Shown here piece by piece: positions 8,638 through 17,554 of a stretch of DNA of 22,500 nucleotides. How positions within the stretch are numbered: the stretch's first letter is position 1; each line of letters starts with the position of its first letter. Under the pieces are notes generated by a model. It was given only the letters and a program-made list of their open reading frames with translations. It made no database searches and was not told where the DNA came from. The stretch covers positions 1 to 22,500 of the forward strand of contig CAUYUJ010005696.1 in the NCBI GenBank assembly GCA_963575745.1. The letters are read 5' to 3'. The position numbers and the translations under genes are program-made. This DNA is from Prorocentrum cordatum (taxonomy: Eukaryota > Sar > Dinophyceae > Prorocentrales > Prorocentraceae).

Positions 8638-9509
8638 CTATGGATGCACTCTCAGTAGCTGAGGGACGAGGCGCTGCCAATCTAGGCAGATGGATATGCT
8701 CGAGGTTGGCAAACATTACCGATTATGAGGCGAGAGGGCGAAAGGCCCCTGACAGCGAATCCGCATGGTCCTGGGCGGGGTGGCCCGTCGGGCGCTTATA
8801 ACATGACTGGCCGATCGGGAGTCGATGCATCTCCCGCAGAGCCTAGCCAGATCGGGCCATTACCTAGGCCTCTGGCGGCCGCTCGGGGCGCTCGGGGCAC
8901 CCCCGGCACGCTCTCGGCGAGGCGCAGCCGCTGGGAGGCACTCCGAGGCCCGGAAGCCGTCGAGAGCCGACCACGACATACGAGAAAATGGCAGCCCGGA
9001 ACCACGAAACGTCCTCCCCCCAGACGCCCGCCCCCCCCAACTAGGAGGCAAACGAGCCTACCCCGCTCTGCACCGCCCTCGCTGCCAAAGGATGCCAAAC
9101 GATGCCAAGCTACGGCCCGCCCCGATCAGGCCGCTTGACGAGGAGCCGCGTGGTGTGACTTGGTCTTGTCTGGAAGCGGAAGCGGGCTAGGTAACTCACG
9201 CTCTGACCAGCGCTGCCCCAGACCCTGGACCGCACCGCCAGGATCAGCTCTGGACGTGGGCCATCAGGAGCCCATCAGGTCTCGGGCCATTCCCCGGGGC
9301 TGCTTTGCGCGTGGGGCTTCCAACAATTGGTTCCCTCGTCGAGTCGGAAGTAAAATATTGTACCCAAGAACGCTCTACCTACGAAACTCTCTCATAGGTT
9401 CGGCGAGCAAATCAATTTGGGGGTCACGGGTTAGGCGGGCAAATCTGGAGCACATCAATTCGATGGTCGACCCCGTACTCGGGGTTTTTCATCCAGAATA
9501 GTTCTTCGA
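8638..9509. other. Unassigned stretch
   Basis: I find no second copy of any part within the window, no microsatellite of note, and no frame that looks better than chance on either strand. A plus frame at 8725-9138 and its shadows are Arg/Pro-rich. Confidence 0.5.
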
Positions 9510-10465
9510 CGGACCGGGGCCCAGCGAGAGCCCCCCAAAGGCCGAACCCTGCCAAGAACCTCCCGGCGTGATCCTCTTCATGACCCGAAGAGGTCTTGGA
9601 CCGGAGCCGCGCTGGTTCTGGGCAAGGGGTGTCTCGAGGCCCAGCGAAGGCCCCCCAAAGGCCGAAACCTGCCAGGAACCTCCCGTTGCGAAATCTCTCG
9701 GGCCCGAAAGGGTCTTGGACCGAAGCCGCGCCGGTTCTGGGCGAAGGGGTCTCGGGGCCCAGCGAGGCCACCCCCAAAGGCCGAATCTTGCCCAGAAGCT
9801 CTCGCCATGGTTTGTCCATGACAAAAGAGGTGTCCTGGGCCAGAGCCGCGCTGGTTCTGGGCAAAGGGGGCCCTCTCGTGGCCCAGCGGGGGCCCCCCCC
9901 AAGGCCGAATCTTGCCCAGAACCTCTCGCCATGATTTTTCCATGACACTGAGGTGTCCTGGGCCAGAGCCGCGCTGGTTCTGGGCAAAGGGGGCCCTCTC
10001 GTGGCCCAGCGGGGGCCCCCCAGAGGCCGAAACTCGCCGAGAACCTCCCGTCGTGATGCTCCATGAGCCGAAGATGTCTTGGACCGAAGCCGCGCTGGTT
10101 CTGGGCAAAAGGGTCTCGGGGCGCAGCGAGGGCTCCCCAGAGGCCGAAACCTGCCAAGAACCTCCCGCCGTGATTGCTCCGTGACCCGAAGATGTCTTTG
10201 ACCGAGGCTTGGCGAACAGGGTTCTCGGGACCCAGCCAGGGCCCCCAAAAAACCGAAACCTGCCAAGAACCTCCAGTCGTGATTGTTCCATGACCCGAAG
10301 ATGTCTTGGACCGAAGCCGCGCCGCTTCTGGGCAGAGGGAGTCTCGTGGCCCCGCGAGGGCCCCCCAAAGGCCGAAACCTGCCAAGAACCTCCCGTCGTG
10401 ACTTTATACATGACCCCCGAGGGGCCTTGGACCGAAGCCGCGCTGGCTCTGGGCAGAGGCAAAGG
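9510..10465. repeat. Direct tandem array of about 120-bp units (satellite form of F6)
   Basis: Eight units. The core CCGAA(A/T)C(C/T)TGCC recurs at about 9541, 9661, 9780, 9904, 10026, 10143, 10252 and 10371, a spacing of 109-124 bp. Each unit carries a GGGCCC(C)CC block, AGAACCTC(C/T)CG, a CATGA block, GTCTTGGACC, and GCCGCGCTGGTTCTGGGC. All three minus frames stay open across most of it (up to 353 codons), but unit length is not a multiple of three and is variable, so the frames are products of the repeat. Confidence 0.9.
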
Positions 10466-11492
10466 GAGTCTTTCGTAGTGTTCATGCAGTCTGCGGCTCA
10501 CGGCGCGTGGACCCTCCTCACGGACCAGCCATGCCAAGTGCAGCGCCACATCCTGCCCGCAACCAGCACGACCCAGCACGAATGATTGCACGGGCCGTCG
10601 CGCACATTCTGGAGACTTCCTTTGCGAAAGACTCGGTCACCCGAATCTCTGGACACCCGGAAGGGGCACGGAGAACATGGGCACGATGCCCAGCCACAGA
10701 TAGTGCCCAAAACTAAGAACAGCCGCTGTTGGGCAGGTTTCCCCCTCTCTCACATGGACAACGTCCGCGACAGCGCCGACAGCGAACCCTGCTCACAAGG
10801 AGCAGGAGCTGCTGTCGGCCGTCGTACCTATTCTTTCCGTACTCACTTCGATCGCACCGAGAACCTGGCCTCAATATGGGGGAAAAAGGTCGTGTGGGAA
10901 ACGGGTCCTGGACCCTGAGGCCTCCCCCAGGACGAGCTCTTCCTCCGGAATCGTCTTCTGTGAGTCCTGGGGCCACTGGATGGCCACGAGGGCCCGAAAA
11001 CGGCGACAAATCTCGGGACCCGCTTCCCTGAAGCAGGCCTGGACCACTTCCCCCCGGGGGCCCGATCCCCGCCCCGGAGCCCCTCTCTGCCACGCTCCCG
11101 AGACCCCCGGGCAAGGACCCCGAGAGGAGGCTCCCGACGGCGGCCCCGGCGCCGCCCGCCTTCCTCGCCTCCCTCGGCTCTCGGGGGAGCACCCTCCCCG
11201 GCGCCCGAGCGCGGCACCGCTGGCGACGGCGAGGCCGCCGCCGCCCGCGCCGCCCGCGGCGGCGTCGCGGGCGACCGCACCGCGCCGGGGGCGCCGGCGG
11301 CAGCGGGGCCCGCGCGGGGCGGCGTCGCCGCCCGCGCCGGCGCGCCGCCGCGGGCCGCGGCGGCGGGCGCGGAGGGCGGCGCGCGGCGGGCGCGCCGCGG
11401 CAGCGGCCGGAGGCGGTGCTGGCAGAGCCTCGGGGCGACGAGGACGGGCCAGGCCCGCAGGACCAGAAGCACGGACATGGGCCCTGGGGCAC
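10466..11492. other. Unassigned GC-rich stretch
   Basis: Bases 11090-11440 are an extreme GC run with CGCCGC-type low complexity. Small frames at 10498-10716 occur on both strands and are equally plausible or implausible. I cannot support a gene. Confidence 0.45.
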
Positions 11493-11498
11493 ACAAAG

Positions 11499-11635
11499 AA
11501 ATAGACACGGATAACAGGATTCCCCATATCTTCCCTTGTGTTTTTTTTTGTCTTCCCCCCCACTTCCCATATTTTCCTATGTTTTCGGGGGCATCGACGA
11601 TGGACTGTGTCTGTGTGTCTTCGCCTCTCCTGAAT
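11499..11635. repeat. F7 dispersed repeat, copy a
   Basis: Shares ATAGACAC, GATTCCCCATAT, CCCACTTCCCATA, TTTTCCTATG, TCGACGA, TGTCTGTGTGT and CCTCTCCTGAAT with 18943-19093 in the same order. It directly abuts the alternating F6 array. Confidence 0.7.
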
Positions 11636-11883
11636 CACGGCGGGAGGTTTGTTGCTATCGTAGCGAGAGGCCCCCCGTCGTGTTTTTTTCGTGGCTCGAG
11701 GGGCTCCGGGGAGCCAGAACCCCTCGAGCCATAACAAACAAATCACGACTGGAGGGAAGTTTGTCGCCAATTTCGGCCTCGGGAGGCCCTTGCCGGCCCC
11801 CGGGACCGTCAGAGAGCGCCTCGGGACGAGAAAAACTGGTTCCAGGGGGAGGGGGTCGAAACCTCCGAGGGTCGACGTTGTGC

Positions 11884-11932
11884 AAAACATCATGACGTCG
11901 GGGGTCCCCAGACCTCCGACGTCATGATGTTT
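11884..11932. repeat. H2 hairpin, first copy
   Basis: AAAACATCATGACGTCGG and its inverse form a near-perfect stem of about 22 bp around GGTCCCCAGACC-type bases. The same hairpin recurs 361 bp downstream. Confidence 0.85.
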
Positions 11933-12244
11933 TCATCACGTCGACCCCCCGAGGTCCCGCATTCCCCGGAACCGGTTTTTCGTCGTTTCTCGACGGTCCC
12001 GGTGCCCGGGAAGGGCCCCCGGAAGCCGAGAATAGCGAAAGACCCCCGTCGCTTGTTTTCATGACTCGAGGGGGTCTGGGGAGCCAGACCCCGTCGAGTC
12101 AGGACCAAAATCCCGTCGGGAGGTTTGTCGCTATTTTCAGCCTCGGAAGGCCCTTGCGGGCCATCGGAACCTTCAGAGAGCGACGTGGGGCGAGAAAAAC
12201 TGGTCCAGGGGAAGGGGTCGAGGCCTCCGAGGGTCGACGCTGTG

Positions 12245-12294
12245 AAAAACATCATGACGCCGGGGGTCCCCAGACCCCCGACGTCATGATGTTT
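12245..12294. repeat. H2 hairpin, second copy
   Basis: AAAACATCATGACGCCGG pairs with CCGACGTCATGATGTTTT with one mismatch. It is homologous to 11884-11932. Confidence 0.85.
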
Positions 12295-12454
12295 TCATGA
12301 CGTCGGCCCCCAGAGGTTTCGACCTATTCCCCAGGACCGGTTTTTCATCCTGAGTCGTTGTTTGACGGTCCCGGGGCCTGGCAAGGGCCCTCAGAGGCCG
12401 AAAATTGTAGTCTTCTCCCGTCGTGATTTTTTCATTGCTCGAGGAGGTTTGGGT

Positions 12455-12760
12455 CTGGGGACGACGAGGACGACGACGACGAGGATGACGAGGAAGGAAC
12501 ACGGCGTGTCCTCGACGAGGACGACGGAGACGACGGCGGCAGAGCTCACGGCGTGCTCTCGATGAGGACGACAACAAGGGAGGAACACGTCCCCCCTCTT
12601 CGACGCCAGGGCGGTCGGCGGTGGCGGGGCGCGCAGCGTTCTTTCCTCCTCGTCCTCCTCCTCCTCCTTCTCCTCCTCCTCCTACTCGTCCTCGTCCTCC
12701 TCCTCCTCCTCCTCCTCGTCCTCCTCCTCCTCCTCCTTCTCCTCATCTTCCTCCTTCTCT
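12455..12760. repeat. GAC/GAG low-complexity tract and CTC microsatellite
   Basis: Bases 12458-12545 are interrupted GAC/GAG triplets. Bases 12646-12760 are CTC triplets with TTC and GTC interruptions. The poly-Leu, poly-Pro and poly-Arg frames across them have no gene value. Confidence 0.85.
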
Positions 12761-12840
12761 TGGGGCCGCTGCATTTGCATGCGCAGCAGACCCGCATTGG
12801 CGGATACGTGGGGCGGGCGCGGGGTGGGTCGCGGGGTGCC

Positions 12841-13061
12841 AGGGCGCCTAATTTCGCGCTCTCGCGCTGCGCGACGCGCGAAGAACTTCGCGCTCTCGCG
12901 CCGCCCTCCGGGGCCGATGGTCTACCACCACCACAAGTAGGAGGAGGGGGAGGAGGAGGAGAAGGAGGAGGAGAAGGAGGAGGAGGAGGAGCAGGAGGAG
13001 GACGAGAAATGGGAGCCGAGCCGCGAAGCGCGAATCACTTCACGCCCTCGAGGGCGCCCTT
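12841..13061. repeat. F10 inverted-repeat element, copy a, with internal GGA tract
   Basis: Ends are AGGGCGCC and GGCGCCCT. Inside are TTCGCGCTCTCGCG and GCGCGAAGAACTTCGCGC on the left, a GGA tract at about 12940-13010, then CGCGAAGCGCGAATCACTTC on the right. The same order is found at 17382-17546. Confidence 0.75.
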
Positions 13062-13258
13062 GGGGATGGATCGCAGGAGGGGTCGCGGGTCGTGTCGCGG
13101 GGGTCGCGGGGGGAGACAGCGACGATAGCAAACAACGGACGAGCAGGATCCAGGCCACGGAGCCCCACTTCCCCCACGCACCCAGGGATGGTGCCGGATC
13201 GTTCGGCCCGCTCACTCTGACCAGAGACAGAAGAACGCTGTGGCAAACATCACAGATA
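13062..13258. other. Unassigned sequence
   Basis: Contains a short GGTCGCGGG repeat (13080-13115) related in inverse to the minisatellite at 3353-3575. No gene. Confidence 0.5.
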
Positions 13259-13450
13259 GGCGGCGCGCCCAGGGGGGAAGCGAGAAAGGGCGGACCTTCT
13301 CAGAAGGCTCGGAAGCTTCCCGACCTTCTGAGAAGTTCTCGAAGCCCTCCCCGAAGACACAACAGCCTCTCAGAAGAGGACGAGGGCTTCGGGGAGGGCC
13401 TCCTCATTCCCTCGTGTTTCCCCCCCCCCCCCTCTCTCGCTCGCCGCCGA
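13259..13450. mobile_element. F8 foldback element, copy 1
   Basis: Begins GGCGGCGCGCCCAGGGGGG and ends CTCTCGCTCGCCGCCGA, with internal CCTTCTCAGAAGGCTCGGAA and CCTTCTGAGAAG. These are long imperfect inverted repeats with AGAAGGCCTTCT-type palindromes. The family is shared with 16005-16190, 16944-17109, 21421-21463 and 21664-21868. Confidence 0.7.
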
Positions 13451-13519
13451 GCAGAGGACACGGCCGCCGGACGAAGGACAGGCGACAGAGGAGGACGACG
13501 GGAGGGCGCGGGGAGGGTC

Positions 13520-13708
13520 GGGAGCGGCCAAGAGGGGGGTGTCCAAGAGGGGGGGTGCAAATCATGACCGGCGGCATGTGCGCGGCCCAGCGGGGGGGCC
13601 TGGGACGTAATGAGATAAGACGAGGCGCCATGAAATCTGAGGAAAAATCATGGCCCGCGCCATGAAATCCACCCCCCTCTAGTCATCACCCCCCTCTTTT
13701 CCGCTCCC
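13520..13708. mobile_element. F2 foldback element, copy b
   Basis: Ends are GGGAGCGGCCAAGAGGGGGG and, reversed, GGGAGCGGAAAAGAGGGGGG. The interior matches 8437-8637 (CAAATCATGACCGGCGGCAT, ACGTAATGAGATAAGA, AAATCATGGC). No clear target-site duplication. Confidence 0.75.
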
Positions 13709-13756
13709 GAGAGGGGGGCTGTGGAGAGTGGCGAGCGGGCCGGGCTCTTCGCGGCT

Positions 13757-14010
13757 GCTCGAGGCTTCGAGGCGTCGAGCTGTGAGGGATCGAGGCGTCG
13801 AGCCTCGAGGCTGCGAGCGTCGGGCTTCGAGGATCGAGGCCTCGAGGCTTCGAGCTTCCAGGCCTCGAGGCTTCGAGGCGTCGAGTCGGGAGGATCGAGG
13901 GCTCGAGGCTCGAGGCTTCGAGGTTTGAGGCTCGAGGCTCGGGGCTTCGAGGTTTGAGAGTTCCGATGGCCGAGGCTCGAGGCTGCGAGGTTCGGGGCCT
14001 CGAGGGTCGC
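13757..14010. repeat. TCGAGGCTTCGAGG tandem array
   Basis: Irregular units built from CGAGGCTTCGAGG and CGAGGCTGCGAG fill about 250 bp. The Ser/Arg/Glu-rich frames across it on both strands are products of the repeat. Confidence 0.85.
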
Positions 14011-14160
14011 GTTCTCCTCGCTGGGGAATCTCGGGGTGCCCTCGCGGCCACGGGCACTTCTCGAAGCAGAGGCCACCATAGATCCCCAGAGGGGGCCCGG
14101 GAGTCCGGGGGCTTCTTCAACGGGCTCGGAGGATCCTCGTGGCGGCACGCACAAAAAGGG

Positions 14161-14292
14161 TAGGAGGCAGAGGAGAAGTCTTACGAGAAGGAGGCTGCTT
14201 CTCAGAGAGCGCGGGCCCTACATCTGCAGACAAGGCCCGCGCCTTCTGAGAAGCAGGGGTGCTGTCTAAGAACCCTTCCCCCCTCCCCCTGC
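14161..14292. repeat. F3 hairpin repeat, copy b
   Basis: The stem GCTTCTCAGA / TCTGAGAAGC continues through GCGCGGGCC / GGCCCGCGC and encloses CTACATCTGCAGACAA. It is homologous to 7930-8045. Confidence 0.75.
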
Positions 14293-14796
14293 CCGTGCCA
14301 TCGCTCGGACGTCCATTCCCCGTACATTACTCGACGTCGTGCGGGTGTTTGTTCACCAGGTGACCCAGGATGCTTCTCGATGGTCCTGCGCGAAAGCAGA
14401 TGCACACGCCCGAGCCTCGCCAAGCATCTGCGCGCGGACCCTTGGAAGGCAGGAGGCCTTCGAAGATGCCTTCTCTGAAAGCCGCCCCCCCTTTGCGCCC
14501 CCCCTTCTCCGCGCCGCCGCGAACGGGCGGTGGGACAGCGGCGTCACCCCAATCGCCCCCTCCCCCCCCCAAGGGACGACACGCACCCCGAGAAATCTTG
14601 TAGCGTGTGCTCCGTGGCAACCCGCTCGGGGAACGAGCCGCTGGAAAAGGGCTGTACTCGGTGTCCAGGTTGGACGCACGCCTCCAAGAAGGACGCACAC
14701 ACATATATATTTATATAATATATATATCTGTATGTATGTATATAGTCATTGTGTTGTTGTGCGCCCTCTGACAGAGAAGGTGCCCCCAGGGCCCAA
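14293..14796. other. Unassigned sequence with a short TA tract
   Basis: A TATA/TGTATGTA tract lies at about 14700-14742. No second copy of any other part is seen in the window, and no supported gene. Confidence 0.5.
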
Positions 14797-15190
14797 CACA
14801 AGTGCCTTCCCCAGGCGTCCGAAGGCACCTCCCAATGCCTTTCCCAGGCGCCCGCAGGCACCTTCCAAGTTCCCTTCCCCAGGCGCCCGCAGGCACCGCC
14901 CAAGTGCCTTTCCCAAGCGCCTGCAGACACCTCGCAAGTGCCTTCCCCAGGCGCCCGCAGGCACCGCCCAAGTGCCTTCCCCAGGCGCCAGCAGGCACCC
15001 CTCAAGTGCCTTTCCTGGGATGCGCGCAGCCCGCTCCCAAGTGCCTTTCCTGGGCCCGCAGGCACCTCCCAAGTGCCTTTCCTGGGCTACCCGCAGACAC
15101 CTCCAAAGTGCCTTTCCTGGGCTACCCGCAGGCACCTCCCAAGCGCCTTTCCTGGAGTGCCCGCAGGCACCTCCGAAGTGCCTCAGAGGT
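14797..15190. repeat. Minisatellite, about 34-bp unit
   Basis: About eleven units of AAGTGCCTTCCCCAGGCGCC followed by CGCAGGCACCTCCC, mostly 34 bp, with a TTTCCTGGGCTACC variant in the right half. A short inverted repeat GTGCCT/AGGCAC occurs within each unit. Open frames across it on both strands are repeat products. Confidence 0.9.
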
Positions 15191-16004
15191 GCGCCCCCGC
15201 TGGGGCCCGACAAAAACAAGACTATCGGTGTTTGCGTGCCAGAACGTTTTCCTTTGCGGAGCTGGGCGCCCTGGCGCGGACGGCCGAACGACCCCAGCAG
15301 CAGGACACCCTGGCAACACGGCTGCCGCCGCAAAAACTGCCCGTTTAACGCTGGTGACGCGCAAGCGCGGCGCCGAACAGACTGCGCCGCGCAAGTGCAG
15401 AATCGAGGCCACGGTGAAGGAGCGATCCTGCTTAGACCTGGGCTGGACTCCGGGCAGCACGCTCCGTGATGGCTCCGTCGGCCGTGTGCGCACCCTGAGC
15501 GGTGCGTGCTGGGGCGGTCTGTCGCCTCTGCCCCCCCCGTGCTTCTTTGGTCCGGCTGCTCTCGGCGGCAGTCCGATGCATGCGCGGGGGCCTCTGCGTC
15601 GCTTCCTCCGCACCGCCCCTCCGGCCCGCTTGGCGGCGCTCGGTGGTGCGCATGCTGGGGGGTAGAATCAGAGAGCCCAGGTTTCGCTAGGGATGGATTT
15701 TTCTCCGAGCTGGCCAAACGCCTCCCGAAACTCTCACAAACCCTCACGGAGGGGTTCGGGGAGGCTCTTTGGACGGGTTCGGGAGGGCTTCGGGAGGGTC
15801 CCGGTCGTTCTAGAGGAGAACCGACCGCCGAACTGGCATTTTCTAAGCGTATCGAGGTGGGTTTCTGCCTCTATCAGGCTCACTTGGTCCACGAGGCTGC
15901 GGCTGCTTGCCTCTCCCTTCTGGCGAGCGCGCCCTGCTCCTCCCCCGCCCCCGCTAGCGCATGCTGCCCTTCCCGCAGCGCGGTGGGGTCAGATAGGACT
16001 CATC
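15191..16004. other. Unassigned stretch, weak coding potential
   Basis: Plus frames run through 15340-15665 and 15506-16135. The second contains a protein-like patch, GFFSELAKRLPKLSQTLTEG (about 15691-15750), but this overlaps short GGTTCGGGAGG repeats, and the frame ends inside the F8 element. I recognise no family and do not call a gene. Confidence 0.35.
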
Positions 16005-16190
16005 GGAGGCGGGCGAGGGGGGTAAGCGAGGAGGAGGAGGAGGCCTTCTCAGAAGGCGGCGAAGCTTCTGAGAAGCTCTCTGATCTTCTGCGTGGTCGTT
16101 GGTGTCTTCATGGAAAGCTTAGACATCTTCTCTGAGAGGACTTCCTGGCCTTCGGTGAAGGCGCGCCCCCTCTCGCTTCCCCCCCCTTAG
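16005..16190. mobile_element. F8 foldback element, copy 2
   Basis: Starts with GGAGGCGGGCGAGGGGGG, has GAGGCCTTCTCAGAAGGCGG and CTTCTGAGAAGC inside, and ends in a CCCCCTCTCGCTTCC block. It is more diverged in the centre than the other copies. Confidence 0.65.
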
Positions 16191-16326
16191 GCTGGCCGCA
16201 GATCTTCTGTTCCGGTCCGCTGCCACATGTGCTGTTCGGCGTGCGCCTGCGCCCTGGAGAGATCTGGAGGGGCTCGGCTGCTCTGACCGAGATCTCACCT
16301 CACCGACCAAGAAGACGTACAGTCCG

Positions 16327-16439
16327 TCGGCGGTTCGAAGACGGGGTCCTGAGGGATGGGGCCCTAAGAAATTTACACTTGGGTCCCTTTCTATCCTCAC
16401 GACCCCCTCCCTCAGGACCCCAGTTTTCTGAACCGCCGA
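16327..16439. repeat. F11 foldback element, 113 bp
   Basis: The left arm TCGGCGGTTCGAAGACGGGG plus TCCTGAGGG is repeated inverted at the right end (CCCTCAGGA, then CCCCAGTTTTCTGAACCGCC). Only one copy is in the window. No convincing target-site duplication. Confidence 0.65.
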
Positions 16440-16681
16440 GTCAGGAACTCTTTTGCTCGGCAAGTCGCGCCTCGCGGCCCCGGGGCGACGCGCGGTGCCC
16501 TGCGAGCGACTGGAGAGCGCGGCGCTCCGCTCCGCGGGGCGCGGGGGGCTCGGAGGTGCTCGAGTTCCCTGGATGCTCGGGCGGCCGGGAAGTGGGGCGA
16601 GTGTGCCGCGCCGAGGCGTGGTGGGGCCAGAGCTTGGTGGGCCTGATCTCCACCACCACCGCCATAAGCTGGAGGGGGGAA

Positions 16682-16802
16682 GGAGGTGGAGGTGGAGGAG
16701 GAGGAGGAGGAGGAGGAGGAGGAGGAGGAGGAGGAGGAGGAGGAGGGGGAGGAGGTGATGGTGGAGGAGGAGGAGGAGGAGGAGGAGGAGGAGGAGGAGG
16801 AC
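16682..16802. repeat. GGA microsatellite
   Basis: GGA triplets, with a short GGTGATGGT interruption near the middle. Poly-Glu, poly-Gly and poly-Pro frames come from it. Confidence 0.95.
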
Positions 16803-16943
16803 CCCCTATCCTCTCCAACTTATGGTGGTGGTGGTTGCAAGCACGCCCATCAGAGCCCGCGGCGCGGCACGCCGAGGCAGGCGCTCCTGCCCGCGGAGGG
16901 CTGCGCAGAGGCTCCGGAGAGCCCCCGGGCCAGCCCCGCGACC

Positions 16944-17109
16944 GTCGGCGGCGAGCAAAGGGGGGAGGCGACCAGGCCTGCTGAGAAGTGTCCTGGACCT
17001 TCCCCAGAGACAACGGAAACGTCCCAGAAGTCGCGAGGGCTTCTGAGAAGACCCGCCGCCTTCTGAGAAGGCCTTCTCCTTCTCATCTCCCCCCCTCGCT
17101 CGCCGCCGA
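16944..17109. mobile_element. F8 foldback element, copy 3
   Basis: Left end GTCGGCGGCGAGCAAAGGGG; right end CCCCCTCGCTCGCCGCCGA. The interior carries GAAGTGTCCTGGACCTTCCC and AGAAGGCCTTCTCCTTCTCA, closely matching 21664-21868. Confidence 0.75.
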
Positions 17110-17231
17110 AGCAGACCGCAGGCCGTGACGCGGATGCAGCGGGTGGTGCAGGCCTTGTCGCCACCACTGGCGCTGTCAGCTGGAAGACCTCACCGACGTC
17201 GGTGGGTCCCCAAGGAGAAGCCACAAGAGCA

Positions 17232-17372
17232 AGAGAGGAGGAACAACAAGACTACATAAACGCTCATCCTTCTCGGAAGTGCGCGCGGCGCCAGGGAGGG
17301 GGTCCAACGCCGATCCAATGAATCCGCGCGGACCTTCGAAACCCTGTGTGTCTGTAGCTGTCTCTTCCCCGA
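17232..17372. repeat. F1 palindromic element, copy C (diverged)
   Basis: Recognisable by GAGGAACAACAAGACTACAT, then AAACGC, GTGCGCGCGGCGCCAGGG, and ATCCGCGCGGACC in the right arm. The terminal CATAAAC arm on the right is largely lost. Confidence 0.5.
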
Positions 17373-17381
17373 AGGATCAAA

Positions 17382-17546
17382 CTAGGGCTCCCAACTTCGC
17401 GCTTCGCGCTCCGCGAAGCGCGAATAACTTCGCGCTCTCGCGCCGCCCCCCCAAAGGGAGAAAAGGAGGACGAGGAGGAGGGGGAGGAGAAACGAGGACC
17501 GCGAAGCGCGAAGCGCGAATAACTTCGCGCCCTCGGGGGAGCCCTT
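17382..17546. mobile_element. F10 inverted-repeat element, copy b, with candidate 7-bp target duplication
   Basis: Ends are TAGGGCTCCC and GGGAGCCCTT. The internal order matches 12841-13061: AACTTCGCGC repeats, GCGCGAATAACTTCGCGC, a GGA tract, GCGAAGCGCGAATAACTTCG. GATCAAA occurs immediately to the left (17375-17381) and right (17547-17553), consistent with a target-site duplication, although GATC is self-complementary and chance is possible. Confidence 0.7.
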
Positions 17547-17554
17547 GATCAAAA

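Larger units (their letters stand above)
11632..12460. repeat. Alternating inverted array of the F6 monomer
   Basis: Monomers of roughly 180 bp alternate in orientation. The order is hairpin H1 (11693-11730), plus arm (11731-11883), hairpin H2 (11884-11932), minus arm (11933-12062), H1 (12063-12100), plus arm, H2 (12245-12294), minus arm to about 12437, then half of H1. Plus arms read GGAGG, TTTGTCGC, TTTCGGCCTCGGGAGGCCC, GAGAAAAACTGG. Minus arms are the reverse complement. Bases 11632-11692 are a shortened copy lacking its centre. The period of the double unit is about 361-370 bp. Confidence 0.85.

Noticed and set aside
9424-10591. Minus frames of 298-353 codons encoding a repeat protein
   Set aside because: All three minus frames are open over a non-triplet tandem repeat, with no evidence for one preferred frame.
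14339-15747. Frames of 287-376 codons across the 34-bp minisatellite
   Set aside because: Open on both strands and driven by the repeat; the unit is not a multiple of three.
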